64,000 nucleotides of DNA from Halalkalibacter alkaliphilus (GTDB lineage Bacteria > Bacillota > Bacilli > Bacillales > Bacillaceae_D), in NCBI RefSeq assembly GCF_023555415.1, contig NZ_JAKRYL010000002.1, positions 248,001 to 312,000 of the forward strand. The letters are read 5' to 3'. Shown one piece after another: positions 46,946 to 55,573 of the stretch. The notes below the pieces were generated by a model, which searched no databases, had not been told where the DNA came from, and saw nothing but the letters and a program-made list of their open reading frames with translations. Each line of letters opens with the position of its first letter. The first letter of the stretch is position 1. The translations under genes were made by a program, and so were the position numbers.

Positions 46946-48898
46946 ATGAGTGCAATTGTTGGCATATATAATTTTAAAAAAGAACCAATAAATAATAACT
47001 GTAGTATGGATTTAATGAAATCTTCGCAGTGTTTTCCTGCAGATAATGTTCATACTTTGCAACAAGATAATATTTTCCTGGGGTGTCATGCACAATGGAT
47101 TACATCTGAATCCATCAATGAAAAACTACCTTATTATGACTATAATAGACAGTTAGCTATAACAGCTGACGTGATCCTTGATAATCGAAAAGAGTTATTT
47201 GATATGTTACAGGTTAATAAACAAGATAGAAGATCAATGCCTGATAGTCAATTAATTGTTTTGGCTTATCAAAAATGGGGTGAAGATGTACCTAAGTACT
47301 TAATAGGTGACTTTGCAATCGTCATCTGGGATGAAAAGAAGGAGAAACTCTTTGCTGCAAGAGATTTCAGTGGATCTCGTACACTTTACTTTTACAATGA
47401 TTCCAAACGATTTGCTTTTTCAACCACAATAGAGCCATTATTCACATTACCATACTTAAAGAAAGAACTAAACGAAGAATGGATGGCTGAATTTCTTGCA
47501 ATTCCTAACATAGTCGAATCTGTAGACATGGTGTCAACACCATATCGATCTGTGCATCAACTACCTCCTTCACATAGTTTGACTGTGAAAGAAGGAAAAG
47601 TCACCCTACAAAGGTACAGCAAAATTGAAGTTAATGAAACCTTAAAACTTAGTTCTAACGAAGAATATGAAGAAGCTTTTCAAGAAGTGTTTCAAAGGGC
47701 TGTTTCAGATAGGCTTCGAACTTTTGGTAAGGTTGGATCTCACTTAAGTGGTGGTTTAGATTCGGGATCAGTTGTTAGTTTCGCTGCTAAAAATCTACAA
47801 AAAGAAAATAAACAACTACATACGTATAGTTATATTCCAGAAGGAGATTTTGTCGATTGGACTGATAAGTATTATGTACCCGATGAAAGACCTTTTATAA
47901 AGGAAACGGTCAAACACGTCGGAAACATAAATGACAACTACTTGGATTTTGCTGGCATAAGTCCTTTAACAGAAATTGATAATTTCTTAGACATAATGGA
48001 GATGCCATTTAAATTTTTTGAAAACACTTTTTGGCTTAAGGGGATAAGTGAAAGAGCACATAAAGATGGAATTAAAATTCTTTTAAACGGTGCAAGAGGG
48101 AATCACTCGATTTCATGGGGGTCTCTGTCTTTAACCTATCAATATTACAGTCATTTAATGAAGAAGTTAAACTGGTTACGCCTTAATCAAGAGCTAGACG
48201 CTTACTGTAGGAATTTTAGGACTGGTAAGAAAGTCATGATTCCATTTGTTGCTAAAAAGACATTTCCTAAAATAGGCCAATTATTCTCCAAAGGTGCTCA
48301 AAGTGACTATCAGTTTCCGGTTTTCATTAACCCATCCTTAGCTGAAAGGACTAAAGTTTTTGAAAAACTAGGAGATTATGGAGTTAACTTAAATGGTGGG
48401 TCAAGTGTCGGAAACCTAACTGATTATAGAAAGAAATATTACCAGAACTTATATACTTGGAATAAAAGCGGGGTAGCTAATACGAAATTATCATTGCGTT
48501 ATTCCTTGTGGGATAGAGATCCTACAAATGATTTAAGAGTCATCCAATTTTGTCTATCGTTGCCTGAAGAACAATATGTTAACGGAGGAATGGAACGCTC
48601 ATTTATTCGAAGAGCGACTAAGGGGGTTCTTCCTGATACCGTTAGATTAAATCAAAGCCGTCGCGGGATTCAAGGGGCTGATGTAATTCATCGTATGACT
48701 CCAAAGTGGGGTGATTTTATTTCACAATTACATGAGATGATTAAGGATCCCCAAGTTTCTTACTATCTAGACGGTGGAATTCTAAAAAATGCTTTGCAAA
48801 AACTAGGGAATACTCCACGTCCAGAAATGGTTTTTGAAGATGAATTTAAAATTTTGACACGCAGTTTAATAGTTTACCGTTTTTTAAAGAGATTCTGA
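46946..48898 (+). CDS. Lasso peptide cyclase C2 (asparagine synthetase-like)
   Basis: A 650-residue macrolactam synthetase, paralogue of C1 along its whole length. It begins MSAIVGIYNF without the amidotransferase Cys2, and has the ATP site HLSGGLDSGSVVSFAAKN and the later SLRYSLWDRDPTNDLRVIQF shared with C1. It presumably closes the ring of precursor A2, whose gene follows after 34 bases. AGGAGG precedes ATG 46946. Keeping two diverged cyclases for two very different cores suggests each is matched to its own substrate. Confidence 0.9.
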   Translation: MSAIVGIYNFKKEPINNNCSMDLMKSSQCFPADNVHTLQQDNIFLGCHAQWITSESINEKLPYYDYNRQLAITADVILDNRKELFDMLQVNKQDRRSMPDSQLIVLAYQKWGEDVPKYLIGDFAIVIWDEKKEKLFAARDFSGSRTLYFYNDSKRFAFSTTIEPLFTLPYLKKELNEEWMAEFLAIPNIVESVDMVSTPYRSVHQLPPSHSLTVKEGKVTLQRYSKIEVNETLKLSSNEEYEEAFQEVFQRAVSDRLRTFGKVGSHLSGGLDSGSVVSFAAKNLQKENKQLHTYSYIPEGDFVDWTDKYYVPDERPFIKETVKHVGNINDNYLDFAGISPLTEIDNFLDIMEMPFKFFENTFWLKGISERAHKDGIKILLNGARGNHSISWGSLSLTYQYYSHLMKKLNWLRLNQELDAYCRNFRTGKKVMIPFVAKKTFPKIGQLFSKGAQSDYQFPVFINPSLAERTKVFEKLGDYGVNLNGGSSVGNLTDYRKKYYQNLYTWNKSGVANTKLSLRYSLWDRDPTNDLRVIQFCLSLPEEQYVNGGMERSFIRRATKGVLPDTVRLNQSRRGIQGADVIHRMTPKWGDFISQLHEMIKDPQVSYYLDGGILKNALQKLGNTPRPEMVFEDEFKILTRSLIVYRFLKRF

Positions 48899-48932
48899 CC
48901 AGTGAAATGAATATTGAAAGGAGGTGAGATAG

Positions 48933-49121
48933 ATGAGAAAAGAGTGGAAACAGCCATTATTAGAAGTATTAGATGTTAGCATGACAATGAATGGACCAGG
49001 TAATGCAAATGCAGATTGTTTTGATGTTTCTGATGGAAGGCACGAAACACATGATGATCAATCAAATGCAAGTTGCAAAAACAAAACTTCAGGCGTTGGT
49101 GGAGGAAGTTTGGGTAGTTAA
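48933..49121 (+). CDS. Lasso peptide precursor A2, 62 aa, long Cys-containing core
   Basis: ATG 48933 follows the same GAAAGGAGGTGAGA site as A1. The 19-residue leader MRKEWKQPLLEVLDVSMTM aligns with that of A1 (W-K-x-P-x-L-E-V-L-D-V-x-M-T-M). The core starts NGPGNANADCF; Asn1 and Asp9 allow a normal 9-residue ring. The core is 43 residues, with Cys10 directly after the ring and Cys29, a charged His/Asp/Glu middle, and a Gly/Ser-rich end closing in Ser. A disulfide and C-terminal Ser phosphorylation are possible. The length is well above the usual lasso core of about 15-26 residues. Confidence 0.85.
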   Translation: MRKEWKQPLLEVLDVSMTMNGPGNANADCFDVSDGRHETHDDQSNASCKNKTSGVGGGSLGS

Positions 49122-49162
49122 ATCTCTTAGATCTTTATAAATTGAATTAATGAAAGTGAAGG

Positions 49163-49189
49163 CCCTTATACCTTAAGCAAGTATAAGGG
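49163..49189 (+). terminator. Hairpin between precursor A2 and the K gene
   Basis: A 9-bp stem (49163-49171 with 49181-49189), 9-base loop, no T-run. It may protect the precursor part of the transcript or partly terminate it. Confidence 0.5.
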
Positions 49190-49230
49190 AACACTAATTG
49201 GTTTTTTATTATTTATTAGGAGGAAACACA

Positions 49231-50157
49231 GTGAATAGTTATAGAACTTATACAGCTTTCGGCCTAACCATATCAAGCGAATTTCCTCTACCAGAGTTAC
49301 TTCCAACTAAACTAGAAGCTAAAGTACCCGACGTAGCCATAAAACAAGCAGATTTACAACAAGTCTGGTTTGAACATTCGGAGGATGATCAGTATTTTGT
49401 CATCGATGAAACATTCATCATGTTCCGTATGCCAGAGGTCGCGATTTTTCTAATCAGAAATGGAAACGAAATTCTTGTTTCTTCATTTGATGATGCTCAT
49501 GAAGACCACATTAGACTCTATACGTTAGGAACTTGTATGGGAGCAATCTTAATGCAAAGGAAAGTTCTTCCACTACATGGCAGTGCAGTCGTTATTGGTG
49601 GAAAAGCGTATGCGATTGTAGGTAATTCTGGTGCAGGAAAATCCACATTAGCTTCGGCTTTTATAAAGCGAGGTTATCAACTATTAAGTGATGATGTAAT
49701 ACCTGTAACATTAAATGAATCCGGATGTCCAATCGTTACACCTGCTTATCCTCAACAAAAACTTTGGTTAGAGAGCTTGAGTCAATTTGGGATGACATCA
49801 GATGGATACCGTCCCATTATCGATCGTGAAACAAAATTTGCGATACCAGTAACGAATCAATTTGTAACTGAACCTTTGCCGCTTGCTGGGGTCATCGAAC
49901 TTGTGAAAACAAAGAATGAAGAAATTGAGATGCTGCCCATCCAAAATTTAAACAAATTACATACATTATTTGTTCATACATATCGCAATTTCTTTATTGG
50001 CCCAGCAGGTTTGATGGATTGGCATTTCCACACGACAGCTAGAATGGCTAATCATATTGAATTGTTCCAATTGCAGCGACCAATATCTAGGTTCACTGCC
50101 CATGACTTAACTGAATTAATTTTAGAAACTGTCTATGAGGAGGAGAAGGTTATATGA
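49231..50157 (+). CDS. HPr kinase-like lasso peptide kinase (K)
   Basis: A 308-residue protein with an HPr kinase/phosphorylase-type P-loop, AIVGNSGAGKSTLASAF near residue 130, preceded by LPLHGSAVVIGGKAYAI and followed by LLSDDVIPV. In the paeninodin (Paenibacillus) and related clusters this enzyme phosphorylates the Ser at the C-terminus of the precursor. Both precursors here end in Ser, in agreement. GTG 49231 is chosen because TAGGAGG lies 7 bases upstream; an in-frame TTG at 49198 would have none. Its stop overlaps B1 by 4 bases. Confidence 0.85.
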   Translation: MNSYRTYTAFGLTISSEFPLPELLPTKLEAKVPDVAIKQADLQQVWFEHSEDDQYFVIDETFIMFRMPEVAIFLIRNGNEILVSSFDDAHEDHIRLYTLGTCMGAILMQRKVLPLHGSAVVIGGKAYAIVGNSGAGKSTLASAFIKRGYQLLSDDVIPVTLNESGCPIVTPAYPQQKLWLESLSQFGMTSDGYRPIIDRETKFAIPVTNQFVTEPLPLAGVIELVKTKNEEIEMLPIQNLNKLHTLFVHTYRNFFIGPAGLMDWHFHTTARMANHIELFQLQRPISRFTAHDLTELILETVYEEEKVI

Positions 50158-50447
50158 TCAAAAATCAAAATATTATAAATACTCATGTCGTTAGTCAAAT
50201 TGAAGGCAATATTGTTTCCGATATGGATGGGGAAAAAGTGATGCTAAGTATCCATAATGGCAAGTACTACAACCTTGGGGATATAGGTGGAGAGATTTGG
50301 GATTCGATCAAAGAACCAATTACGATTGAAGGTTTAGTAACTAAATTGCAGGCACAGTACGATGTAGGAAAAGCTGAGTGCGAGGAACATGTTATTACCT
50401 TTTTAAGTCAATTAATCGATGAAGGGTTAGTACATGTAGAAGGCTAA
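50154..50447 (+). CDS. Lasso peptide B1 protein (PqqD-like RiPP recognition element)
   Basis: A 97-residue PqqD-like winged-helix domain that binds the leader peptide and presents it to the B2 protease and the cyclases. Typical features are GEKVMLSIHNGKYYNLGDIG followed by EIWDSIKEPITIEGLVTKL and a C-terminal LIDEGLVHV. A single B1 must recognise both precursors, which fits their almost identical leaders. ATG 50154 overlaps the K stop codon, so translation is coupled. Confidence 0.92.
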   Translation: MIKNQNIINTHVVSQIEGNIVSDMDGEKVMLSIHNGKYYNLGDIGGEIWDSIKEPITIEGLVTKLQAQYDVGKAECEEHVITFLSQLIDEGLVHVEG

Positions 50448-50466
50448 AGTTGATTCGGAGGTATAT

Positions 50467-50949
50467 ATGAAAATAGTAAAACGGGCCAAAGCTTTTTTCG
50501 AATTAAAGTGGGAAACAAAAAAGTTATTGTTAGAAGCGTTTATCTATTTAGGATGGGCTAGGTTTTTGAAAACTCGTCCTTTCGCTAAAATCGCCCCTTC
50601 ACTCGGTAAAAAAATGGAAGAAACGACTTATACTCCGAACATGGCGAATAGAGAAACGTTACTTAATATATCAAATGCGACCCATATTATGAGTCGTTAT
50701 ACATTTTGGGAAAGCCAATGTTTGGTGAAGGCCATTGCTGGGATGAAGATGCTAGAGAAGAGGAACATTGAGAGTACGCTGTATTTAGGAACCGGGAAGG
50801 ACGACAAAGGGAATTTCGCCGCACATGCATGGCTGCGTAGCGGACCGTTTTACGTATCTGGTTCAGAAGGAATGGAGAAATTTACCGTGATTGCAAAATT
50901 TGCAAAGGAGATTACGCCTGAGAAGGTTGAAGGAGAAACCTATGGATAA
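50467..50949 (+). CDS. Lasso peptide B2 leader protease (transglutaminase-like)
   Basis: A 160-residue Cys protease of the transglutaminase superfamily that removes the leader after the conserved Thr-x. Catalytic Cys85 lies in FWESQCLVKAIAG and His120 in NFAAHAWLRSG, the usual arrangement for lasso B2 enzymes; the third catalytic residue is not obvious. It follows B1 by 19 bases and its last codons overlap the start of the nucleotidyltransferase gene. Confidence 0.92.
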   Translation: MKIVKRAKAFFELKWETKKLLLEAFIYLGWARFLKTRPFAKIAPSLGKKMEETTYTPNMANRETLLNISNATHIMSRYTFWESQCLVKAIAGMKMLEKRNIESTLYLGTGKDDKGNFAAHAWLRSGPFYVSGSEGMEKFTVIAKFAKEITPEKVEGETYG

Positions 50950-52090
50950 GTCAATTAACACAGCTGGCATATCAAGCGAACTTACATATATCTTTGAATT
51001 ATTGAAGGATAACAATACGAACACTCGAATGCCAGAATTAGACTGGGAATTATTTTTAAATCTTTCATTACATCATCGTGTGTTTCCGTTGCTACATTCA
51101 AAGGTTAAGAATCTTGATGTTCCAGTTCATGTTTCAAAGTTTTTGCAAGTACATTATCAGCAAAATATATTTAGGATGATGTCCTTAACGGGAGAAATGG
51201 AAAAGGTGAGTGAAATCTTTTCTAACAGTAAGATAAGAACACTCTTTTTAAAAGGGCCTGTTCTTGCTCATGACCTGTATGGAGATTTGTCGCTTCGTAC
51301 ATCGAGTGATTTAGATTTTCTCATTCCAATTGAACATCTTGAGAGAGCAGAGGAGATTCTAGTTGAACTTGGATATGAGAAAGATGATTATATTGAATCC
51401 GTATTAAACGATTGGCGCTGGAGGCACCATCATGTGACTTACTATCATCCTGTGAAACAGATGAAGCTTGAGATTCATTGGCGTCTACATCCAGGTCCTG
51501 GGAAAGAACCAAGTTTTCAAGAGTTATGGGAACGCAGGAATAAAAGTTCTAATACAAAATCACCTGTATATTTGCTTGGGAAAGAAGATTTATTTGTCTT
51601 CCTAGTTGCACACGGTGCAAGACATGGTTGGTCACGGCTGCGCTGGTTAGTTGATATCCAAAAAATTATGAAACAGGAACTTGATTGGGCTAAGGTTTAT
51701 CAGCTTTTTCAAAAGTATCACAATCCTCATGTTGGTGGTCAGGCGATCATTTTAGCTTCTGAACTGTTAGATGCTGAGTTCAAAGAAGAAATGACTCCGT
51801 TTGTAACGAATACAGCGATGAAATTAGCTCAAGAGGCTATTTTTTATCTTGAAAGAATGGTGAATTTACATACAGATCCGGTTCCAGAAGACATATCAAG
51901 CTATCATGCGAGCCATCTTTTTTCATTAATGTCTACTCAGCAAAAGGCGATCCACCTTCTCAGCTTATTGCATCCATTTCCAGAGGATGCTCAAACGTTA
52001 CCATTACCGAAACCCCTTCATTTTCTATATTTTCCCCTTCGACCTGTCTTATGGGCTTGGAGGAAAACTAGGAAACAGGCTGTTTTGTAG
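50942..52090 (+). CDS. Nucleotidyltransferase family protein of the lasso cluster (N)
   Basis: A 382-residue protein with a nucleotidyltransferase core: FLKGPVLAHDLYGDLSLRTS then SDLDFLIPIEHL (DxD metal site) and LEIHWRLHP. Paeninodin-type clusters carry a gene of this kind whose exact role is unresolved; modification of the peptide or of its phosphate group has been considered. ATG 50942 overlaps the B2 stop and follows AAGGAG; a longer in-frame start at 50891 would lie inside B2. The C-terminus is predicted helical without membrane segments. Confidence 0.8.
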   Translation: MDKSINTAGISSELTYIFELLKDNNTNTRMPELDWELFLNLSLHHRVFPLLHSKVKNLDVPVHVSKFLQVHYQQNIFRMMSLTGEMEKVSEIFSNSKIRTLFLKGPVLAHDLYGDLSLRTSSDLDFLIPIEHLERAEEILVELGYEKDDYIESVLNDWRWRHHHVTYYHPVKQMKLEIHWRLHPGPGKEPSFQELWERRNKSSNTKSPVYLLGKEDLFVFLVAHGARHGWSRLRWLVDIQKIMKQELDWAKVYQLFQKYHNPHVGGQAIILASELLDAEFKEEMTPFVTNTAMKLAQEAIFYLERMVNLHTDPVPEDISSYHASHLFSLMSTQQKAIHLLSLLHPFPEDAQTLPLPKPLHFLYFPLRPVLWAWRKTRKQAVL

Positions 52091-52101
52091 GAGGTATTTA
52101 T

Positions 52102-53892
52102 ATGAAAGATATTCTCTATTTTCTTAAACAGATTCATGCATATGCTGGGAAGAAGCTATACACGAATATGTTTGCGATGATGTTAATTGGTTTGCTTGAT
52201 GGGATTGGGATATTGTTGTTAATTCCCATGATCGCTATGACTGGGGTTGTAAACTTAGATGCAGAAGGGACGCCTTTAGCTGGAGTACTAGGCTTTTTGC
52301 AAGATATTCCTGGTGCCGTAGGTCTACCTGTCATTTTAGCAGCCTTTGTATTGATTGTTATTGGTCAAAACTTGATCCAAAGGCAGATCACGATTCGAAA
52401 TACTAGAATTCAACATGGTTTCTTCAGACATATGCGCGTTGAGACCTACCGTTCATTGCTTCATGCCAATTGGCGATTTTTTATTAAAAACCGAAAATCT
52501 GATCTCGTGAATTTTATGACAGCTGAGATTGCTCGTTCAAGTGCTGGAACTCATTCATTTTTACAATTTTTAGCTTCTCTGATTTTTACTTGTATACAAA
52601 TTGGATTGGCTTTTTGGCTATCGCCAAGTATTACTTCATTTGTCTTAGCATGCGGTTTAATTTTGTTGTTCTTTAACCGTAAATTCCTTAAACGTTCTCT
52701 AGAGTTAGGGAGTCGTAACTTTACATTAGGGAAAGAATATTTAGGTGGTGTCACAGACCAAATCAACGGCATCAAAGATATTAAAAGCAATACTTTAGAA
52801 GAATCCCGTATGAACTGGTTTAAAAAAGTAACAGCAAGCATGGAGAAGGAACAAGTGGAATATACCGTTTTAAAAACGACTTCACAGCTTTATTACAAAG
52901 TGGCTTCTGCGGTTTTGATTGCTGTCTTTATTTTTATCGCAGTAAACTTGTTTAACGCCCAAGCAGCTCAACTCATGCTCATTATCGTCATATTCTCTAG
53001 ACTTTGGCCACGAGTGGCTGGAATTCAAGGTTCTTTAGAGCAAATTGCCACGACGATGCCTTCTTTTAAGGCGGTTAAAGCATTGCAGAATGAATGCAGG
53101 GAAGCAAAGGAATTTGAAAACATCAATAGTACAGATGTAAAGCCAATCGAAGTACATAAAGGGATCGAGTGCCAAAACATTCAATTCCGTTACAACGAAT
53201 CTGGTTACGCCTTAAAAAATATTAACCTCTCAATCCCAGCAAATCAAATGACCGCTTTTGTCGGGCGTTCAGGTGCAGGAAAGAGTACGTTAATTGACTT
53301 ACTCATGGGGTTAAATCAACCGGAGCAAGGTCAAGTACTCATTGATGGTACTCCTTTAACAAGTGACAATCTCATTTCACTTAGAAGAGCGATCAGCTAT
53401 GTACCTCAAGATCCGTTTTTGTTTAATGCTAGTATCCGAGAAAACTTGCAGTTGGTCGTACCTGATGCAACCGAAGCGGAGATGTGGGAAGCACTTGAGT
53501 TTTCATCCGCAGCGGAATTTGTAAGAAAGCTTCCTGAAGGTCTTGATTCACTAATTGGTGACCGCGGCATTAAACTGTCTGGGGGAGAACGGCAGCGCCT
53601 TGTGTTAGCTAGAGCGATTTTACGAAATCCATCCATTCTTGTTTTAGATGAAGCGACAAGTGCTTTGGATACAGAAAATGAAGCAAAAATCCAGGCAGCT
53701 TTGGAACGATTAAAAGGAAAGATGACCATTATCGTTATTGCACACCGTTTATCCACAATACGAAATGCCGATCAAGTTGTTGTTCTTGATGGGGGAGAAA
53801 TCATTCAAAAGGGTGGATTCACACAGCTTGCTGCTCAAAAGAAAAGTACATTTAGCCACCTGTTACGAAATCAAATGGAAGCTACACCTTAA
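52102..53892 (+). CDS. Lasso peptide ABC exporter (D)
   Basis: A 596-residue half-transporter: membrane domain with about six segments (residues 20-310) and an ATPase domain with Walker A GRSGAGKSTLIDLL, signature LSGGERQRLV and Walker B ILVLDEATSALD. It is the McjD-like exporter, which secretes the mature peptide and often gives self-protection; no separate immunity gene is present. GGAGG precedes the ATG, 11 bases after the N gene. A strong terminator ends the cluster. Confidence 0.9.
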   Translation: MKDILYFLKQIHAYAGKKLYTNMFAMMLIGLLDGIGILLLIPMIAMTGVVNLDAEGTPLAGVLGFLQDIPGAVGLPVILAAFVLIVIGQNLIQRQITIRNTRIQHGFFRHMRVETYRSLLHANWRFFIKNRKSDLVNFMTAEIARSSAGTHSFLQFLASLIFTCIQIGLAFWLSPSITSFVLACGLILLFFNRKFLKRSLELGSRNFTLGKEYLGGVTDQINGIKDIKSNTLEESRMNWFKKVTASMEKEQVEYTVLKTTSQLYYKVASAVLIAVFIFIAVNLFNAQAAQLMLIIVIFSRLWPRVAGIQGSLEQIATTMPSFKAVKALQNECREAKEFENINSTDVKPIEVHKGIECQNIQFRYNESGYALKNINLSIPANQMTAFVGRSGAGKSTLIDLLMGLNQPEQGQVLIDGTPLTSDNLISLRRAISYVPQDPFLFNASIRENLQLVVPDATEAEMWEALEFSSAAEFVRKLPEGLDSLIGDRGIKLSGGERQRLVLARAILRNPSILVLDEATSALDTENEAKIQAALERLKGKMTIIVIAHRLSTIRNADQVVVLDGGEIIQKGGFTQLAAQKKSTFSHLLRNQMEATP

Positions 53893-53938
53893 GGGGGTGT
53901 TTCAAAAGGGTCCGTTTTTGACCTTTTGAAACACCCCT
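53893..53938 (+). terminator. Long hairpin terminating the lasso cluster
   Basis: An approximately 19-bp stem (one bulge) with a T-rich loop CGTTTTT, starting at the stop of the exporter gene. Its centre, AAAAGGGTC...GACCTTTT, resembles the hairpin after namA at 62096. Confidence 0.75.
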
Positions 53939-53963
53939 GCTGTTTAGATAGGAGAGAGAGTCA

Positions 53964-54935
53964 TTGAGGAAAGTAGGAGGAAAAGGGATGCTAGGTCTTT
54001 TATTGCTATTTGTTGTTCTAATTATTTATACGGTTTGGGACAATCAGCGGATCATTGTGGTAGAGCAAGAAATAGTAATAGAGCACCTGCCAGAGGGATT
54101 TGACGGGTTTACGATCCTTCAAATAACCGATTTGCATGAAAGAGAATTTGGGAAGAATCAAGCGAGTTTAATTGAGAAGGTGAACTCAGTTAAGTATGAT
54201 GCAATCGTTTTTACTGGAGATATGTTAGATAGCAATGCGAGTACAAACTATCGGCCTTTTTATCAGTTGATTGAAGGGATACATAATAAGACTCATGCCC
54301 TTTACGTGCCGGGGAATGCGGATCCGAACAACTATTTCCTGCACCCTACCAGGCCTTTTGAGAAGGATGAATTCATTAAAGGCATGGAACACCGTGGAGT
54401 AAAGCTGCTTGAATCGATTTATACAATTAATGATGAAGCAGGAGCTGCGATTCAGTTTGTGGAATTTGACATAGCGGTAAAAAATAAAGAAATATACTTA
54501 AATAGACCAGAGCCGAATAATGAGGCATACAAAGCGTATATGGATCATCAAAAGCAATTGTTTGATGAAATGGAGTCTTTGGATAAATCGAACGTAACGA
54601 TTGCCCTTTCTCACTATCCAATCGTTGACCGTCGAATCGATTATATGGCGTCTAGCCCTCAGTTTATGTTTAGACAGTTTGATTTACTCTTGGCAGGGCA
54701 TTATCATGGTGGGCAAATACGTCTTCCATTTATAGGTGCTCTATTCGTTCCAGAGCCGTGGTATGACCGGAGAGGAATTTTACCGCCGCGTGATCGGGTA
54801 AAAGGGTTATGGGAGTACCGCGGGATTCAGCAATATGTCAGTACGGGACTTGGGAGCAGCGATGCGATTCCAATGTTACGTTTTCGATTTTTGAATCCTC
54901 CGGAAATAAATATATTAACATTAAAGAAAAAATAA
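53964..54935 (+). CDS. Metallophosphoesterase, YkuE/YaeI-like, membrane-anchored
   Basis: A 323-residue calcineurin-like phosphoesterase with one N-terminal membrane segment (MLGLLLLFVVLIIYTVW, residues about 9-26). Metal-binding motifs occur in order: ITDLHE, FTGDMLDSN, PGNADPN, ALSHYP and LLAGHYHGGQIRLP. The closest known types act on membrane-associated substrates such as UDP-diacylglucosamine or unidentified phosphodiesters. TTG 53964 follows GGAGAGAGA by 4 bases, and ATG 53988 is an alternative. It is separated from the lasso cluster by a terminator. Confidence 0.85.
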   Translation: MRKVGGKGMLGLLLLFVVLIIYTVWDNQRIIVVEQEIVIEHLPEGFDGFTILQITDLHEREFGKNQASLIEKVNSVKYDAIVFTGDMLDSNASTNYRPFYQLIEGIHNKTHALYVPGNADPNNYFLHPTRPFEKDEFIKGMEHRGVKLLESIYTINDEAGAAIQFVEFDIAVKNKEIYLNRPEPNNEAYKAYMDHQKQLFDEMESLDKSNVTIALSHYPIVDRRIDYMASSPQFMFRQFDLLLAGHYHGGQIRLPFIGALFVPEPWYDRRGILPPRDRVKGLWEYRGIQQYVSTGLGSSDAIPMLRFRFLNPPEINILTLKKK

Positions 54936-55057
54936 ATTTGAAAAATAGGTTTATTACCTAAATGAAATGGGTAAATAAAAATATAAGAAAAAAAGATGGG
55001 TTATCCCCCACCTTTGCTTCTTATCCTACTAACTTTTTAACTAGACTTAAAGAATCA

Positions 55058-55201
55058 TTACTTATTAGTTAGTTTGCTATTCTTACAAATGAATTGTTTT
55101 ACTTCTTCAGGTGTAAGTCCAATTTCTTTTGCTTCCTGTAATAGCGTGACCCATTCTTGGTCAAGTGTTTCCATTTTTTCTGCATTTGAAGATACAATCA
55201 C
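55058..55201 (-). CDS. sinI: SinI-like antirepressor, 47 aa, without adjacent sinR
   Basis: GTG 55201 follows GGAGAAAGACT and opens a 47-codon frame. Residues 13-38 read LDQEWVTLLQEAKEIGLTPE then EVKQFI, closely matching the SinI helix-turn-helix dimerisation domain (LDxEWxxLxxEAxxxxxxxEEIRxFL) that binds and inactivates SinR. In B. subtilis sinI lies directly before sinR, but no helix-turn-helix gene is present on either side here. It lies 1.2 kb after the lasso cluster, and SinR-like operators occur before the eps and lasso genes, so it may relieve repression of both. Confidence 0.82.
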   Translation of the reverse strand: MIVSSNAEKMETLDQEWVTLLQEAKEIGLTPEEVKQFICKNSKLTNK

Positions 55202-55237
55202 AGTCTTTCTCCGCCTCCATTGTTCGGTAACTCAGCC

Positions 55238-55246
55238 ATCATAGCA
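55238..55246 (-). promoter_or_regulatory. Candidate extended -10 promoter for the sinI-like gene
   Basis: On the minus strand TGCTATGAT (TATGAT at 55243-55238) lies about 37 bases before the GTG. The -35 is poor. Confidence 0.4.
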
Positions 55247-55500
55247 AAAGAAATTTTCACCTTAGATCTGTAGTTTTGCGCCCTAATTTTTCAAGAAGTT
55301 TGCCTTTTTCGCTATTATTTTTATAAAAAAGATTGAACAAGGAAAAGTAGTTTAGTAAAAAGTTAGCAGAAGTAAATTTTTCAGACACTTCTTAAAATTT
55401 CATTAATTATCTCACTACAATAGTACCATATTTTTTGTGCCAATATTAGTAAAAAGTTCCAAAAATATCGACATTATTTGTAAAAATCCTACAAAGACTT

Positions 55501-55508
55501 TTGTCGAA
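55501..55508 (+). promoter_or_regulatory. Spo0A box-like sequence
   Basis: TTGTCGAA matches the Spo0A box core TGNCGAA and sits in TTTTGTCGAATT. A weaker TGTCGAT lies on the minus strand at 55473-55467. Both are in the 439-base gap between sinI and mhqR, about 300 bases before sinI and 140 before mhqR. Such 7-8 base matches arise easily by chance. Confidence 0.3.
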
Positions 55509-55573
55509 TTGGTTTTCTGAAACGGTTGTAATAAAATGGAAATGTTTAATTCTTCCTGCAACTATAGTTGTAG

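Noticed and set aside
44536-48898. Ordinary asparagine synthetases
   Set aside because: Both lack the N-terminal catalytic Cys and are each followed by a lasso-type precursor, with B1, B2 and exporter genes downstream.
53893-53938. Insertion sequence or MITE ends at the long hairpins
   Set aside because: They directly follow stop codons and fit terminators; no target-site duplication seen.
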